Source of the DNA: Frigoribacterium sp. JB110
Lineage (GTDB): Bacteria; Actinomycetota; Actinomycetes; Actinomycetales; Microbacteriaceae
Assembly (NCBI RefSeq): GCF_900163665.1
Contig: NZ_FUIA01000025.1
Span: 124,001-188,000, forward strand
Reading direction: 5' to 3'
DNA length: 64,000 nucleotides
The translations under genes were made by a program, and so were the position numbers. Numbering within the stretch: position 1 is the first letter of the stretch; each line of letters begins with the position of its first letter. Below, in pieces: positions 62,559-64,000 of the stretch. Under the pieces are notes generated by a model. It saw nothing but the letters and a program-made list of their open reading frames with translations, was not told where the DNA came from and searched no databases.

Positions 62559-64000
62559 GCGCCGGTCGCATCCAGGGGTTTCGCCGGCAGCCGCACCTCG
62601 AACGTGGTGTCGCCCGGTGAGCTGCGCACGCTGATCGTGCCGTGGTGCGCCTCGACGATGGCCTTCGCGATCGCCAGGCCGAGGCCCGTGCCGCCCGTCC
62701 TGCGTGCTCGGGATGCGTCGCCGCGCGCGAATCGCGAGAACATCTCCGCCTCCAGCGCCTCGTCGATGCCCGGTCCGTCGTCGTGCACCTGCACCACGGC
62801 GCGCGTGGCGCTGCCCGCGCCGACGCGGCGCACGCGCAGCGTCACCTCCGTGCCGGCAGGAGTGTGCGTTCGCGCATTGGCGAGCAGGTTCACGAACACC
62901 TGGCTGAGCCTGGCGGCGTCTCCCGCGACGATGAGCGGCTCCTCATCGGCCTCCACGCTCCAGGCATGATCCGGAGCAGCCACCTGCTGGTCGACCAGCG
63001 CGTGTACGGCGACTTCGGTGAGATCGACCGCGTCGATGACCACTTCCTGGCCCTCGTCGAGTCGCGCCAGCAGGAGCAGGTCCTCCACCAGGCCCGTCAT
63101 CCGCAGGGACTGCGCCTGAATGCGCTCGAGTGACTGCTCCGTGGTGTCAGAAAGGGTGGGGTCGCGCAGCGACAACTCGGAGTAGCCGCGGATGGACGAC
63201 AGCGGAGTGCGCAGTTCGTGGCTGGCATCGGCGACGAAGCGGCGCATGGTCGCCTCATTGCGCTCCCTCGCAGACAAGGAGTTCTCAACGTGGTCGAGCA
63301 ACGTGTTCAGCGAGGAGCCCACCTGCCCGACCTCGGTTGCGGGGTCAGCCTGGTCGTGCGGAACGCGCTCGGCGATCGACACGTCGCCCTGGTCGAGACG
63401 CTGGCGTGAGACGCGCGTGGCGGTCTCAGCGATGTCACGCAGCGGACGCAGGCCTCTCCGGATGATCACGCTGGTCGCGACCCCGAGGCCGACCATACCG
63501 CCCGCTGTGACCAGACCGATCGCCCACAGCATCCTGGCAAGTGTCTCGCTCTCGCTGCTTGTCGCCAGCCCCAGCACACCGAGCACTTTGCCCGTGGAGC
63601 TGTCGATCAGCGCCTGCACTCTGAAGCTTCCGATGCCGGAGATCTTCACTGTGTGCGGACGGACGTCCGTGATCACCGCAAGCACTTCGGATATCTGCTG
63701 TGCTGACAGCGACTGTGCCGAGAAGTCTTCGGAGAAGTAGGCACCGGTTGCGCCCCCGGGGCTCGTCCCGAAGATCAGCATCGTGCCCGGCGCGGCGCGT
63801 GAGTCCTGCAACTGGCCGACAGGGTCGCCGGCGGCCGCGTTCTGACCGAACTCCGGCCCGAGGGATTCGCCCGTGTTCTTGAGGCGCTCGTCCACGCTCT
63901 CGTTGAGCACGGTGGTCAGCACGGCACTCGTCACGAGTGCGACCACCAGGAGGATGCCGGCGACGATCGCGAAGACCGTCGCCATCAGCCGCGACTGCAT
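62552..64000 (-). CDS. Two-component sensor histidine kinase (reaches window edge)
   Basis: At least 482 aa. TM1 (MATVFAIVAGILLVVALVTSAVL), a ~130-residue extracytoplasmic sensor region, TM2 (GLVTAGGMVGLGVATSVII), HAMP (RRGLRPLRDIAETATRVS), HisKA with the phospho-His in RFVADASHELRTPLSS, and HATPase (VFVNLLANARTHT, VHDDGPGIDEAL, GGTGLGLAIAKAIVEAHHG) are all intact. An ATG lies exactly at the window edge, so the start may be further upstream; its response regulator should lie just beyond. It resembles TcrY/TrcS-type kinases. The signal is unknown. Confidence 0.88.
   Translation of the reverse strand: MQSRLMATVFAIVAGILLVVALVTSAVLTTVLNESVDERLKNTGESLGPEFGQNAAAGDPVGQLQDSRAAPGTMLIFGTSPGGATGAYFSEDFSAQSLSAQQISEVLAVITDVRPHTVKISGIGSFRVQALIDSSTGKVLGVLGLATSSESETLARMLWAIGLVTAGGMVGLGVATSVIIRRGLRPLRDIAETATRVSRQRLDQGDVSIAERVPHDQADPATEVGQVGSSLNTLLDHVENSLSARERNEATMRRFVADASHELRTPLSSIRGYSELSLRDPTLSDTTEQSLERIQAQSLRMTGLVEDLLLLARLDEGQEVVIDAVDLTEVAVHALVDQQVAAPDHAWSVEADEEPLIVAGDAARLSQVFVNLLANARTHTPAGTEVTLRVRRVGAGSATRAVVQVHDDGPGIDEALEAEMFSRFARGDASRARRTGGTGLGLAIAKAIVEAHHGTISVRSSPGDTTFEVRLPAKPLDATGAQ

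Overview
The window is a 64 kb chromosomal segment of a high-GC actinobacterium, most likely a Microbacterium or close Microbacteriaceae relative. The basis is the uniformly high G+C at third codon positions, frequent ATGA/GTGA/TGATG gene overlaps, Lys/Thr/Ser-tailed TopA followed by tmk and holB, the galactofuran genes, and many start codons sitting 6-7 nt after a TANNNT box (leaderless transcripts). No rRNA, CRISPR array, phage or transposase gene was seen.

Layout. 0.2-6.6 kb: topA-tmk-holB and a secreted alpha/beta-hydrolase. 6.7-8.6 kb: tRNA-Thr(CGT) with a complete hipBA module bracketed by a second, 92% identical copy of the tRNA 3' half plus its terminator, which looks like a mini-island in a tRNA att site. 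8.7-14.7 kb: FAD oxidoreductase / SnoaL-tailed ECF sigma pair, TauE-type exporter, SDR, nicotinamidase, MgtC and YetF-type membrane proteins; then tRNA-Lys(TTT). 14.9-18.0 kb: a tightly coupled phosphate operon (small membrane protein, Na/Pi cotransporter, coiled-coil protein, PstS-like lipoprotein) without PstCAB. 18.7-23.8 kb (minus strand): a complete ectoine-degradation operon (deacetylase, transaminase, ectoine hydrolase, aldehyde dehydrogenase) converting ectoine to aspartate. 24.1-26.3 kb: fasciclin lipoprotein divergent from sigK-rskA, with a SigK-like promoter. 26.4-37.1 kb: SurA-like lipoprotein, PaaK-like ligase, polyol dehydrogenase, YdcZ transporter divergent from a PadR regulator around a 27-bp palindrome, an MscS channel, purE and an LCP ligase.

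37.1-54.3 kb is a cell-surface glycan locus: a GT4 glycosyltransferase, two separate Wzm/Wzt ABC-2 exporters, a secreted repeat protein, a secreted S1 protease, a GlfT2-like galactofuranosyltransferase, a large pyruvyltransferase-nitroreductase fusion, UDP-galactopyranose mutase and a polytopic DUF6541-like protein. LCP, UGM, GlfT2 and exporters together imply assembly, export and attachment of a galactofuranose-containing, possibly pyruvylated wall polymer. 54.6-64 kb: ABC-F ATPase with MarR, tRNA-Gln(TTG) abutting glmU, prs, a three-gene flavin redox operon (FMN-binding lipoprotein, ApbE, RnfD/FNR fusion), and a sensor kinase running to the window edge.

Most worth a second look: the pyruvyltransferase/jelly-roll/nitroreductase fusion (46466-49120), the tRNA-bracketed hipBA island, the stand-alone NptA/PstS operon, the FMN-bind/ApbE/RnfD-FNR operon, and the SigK-like promoter. 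Functions are read from motifs by eye; no database search was run.
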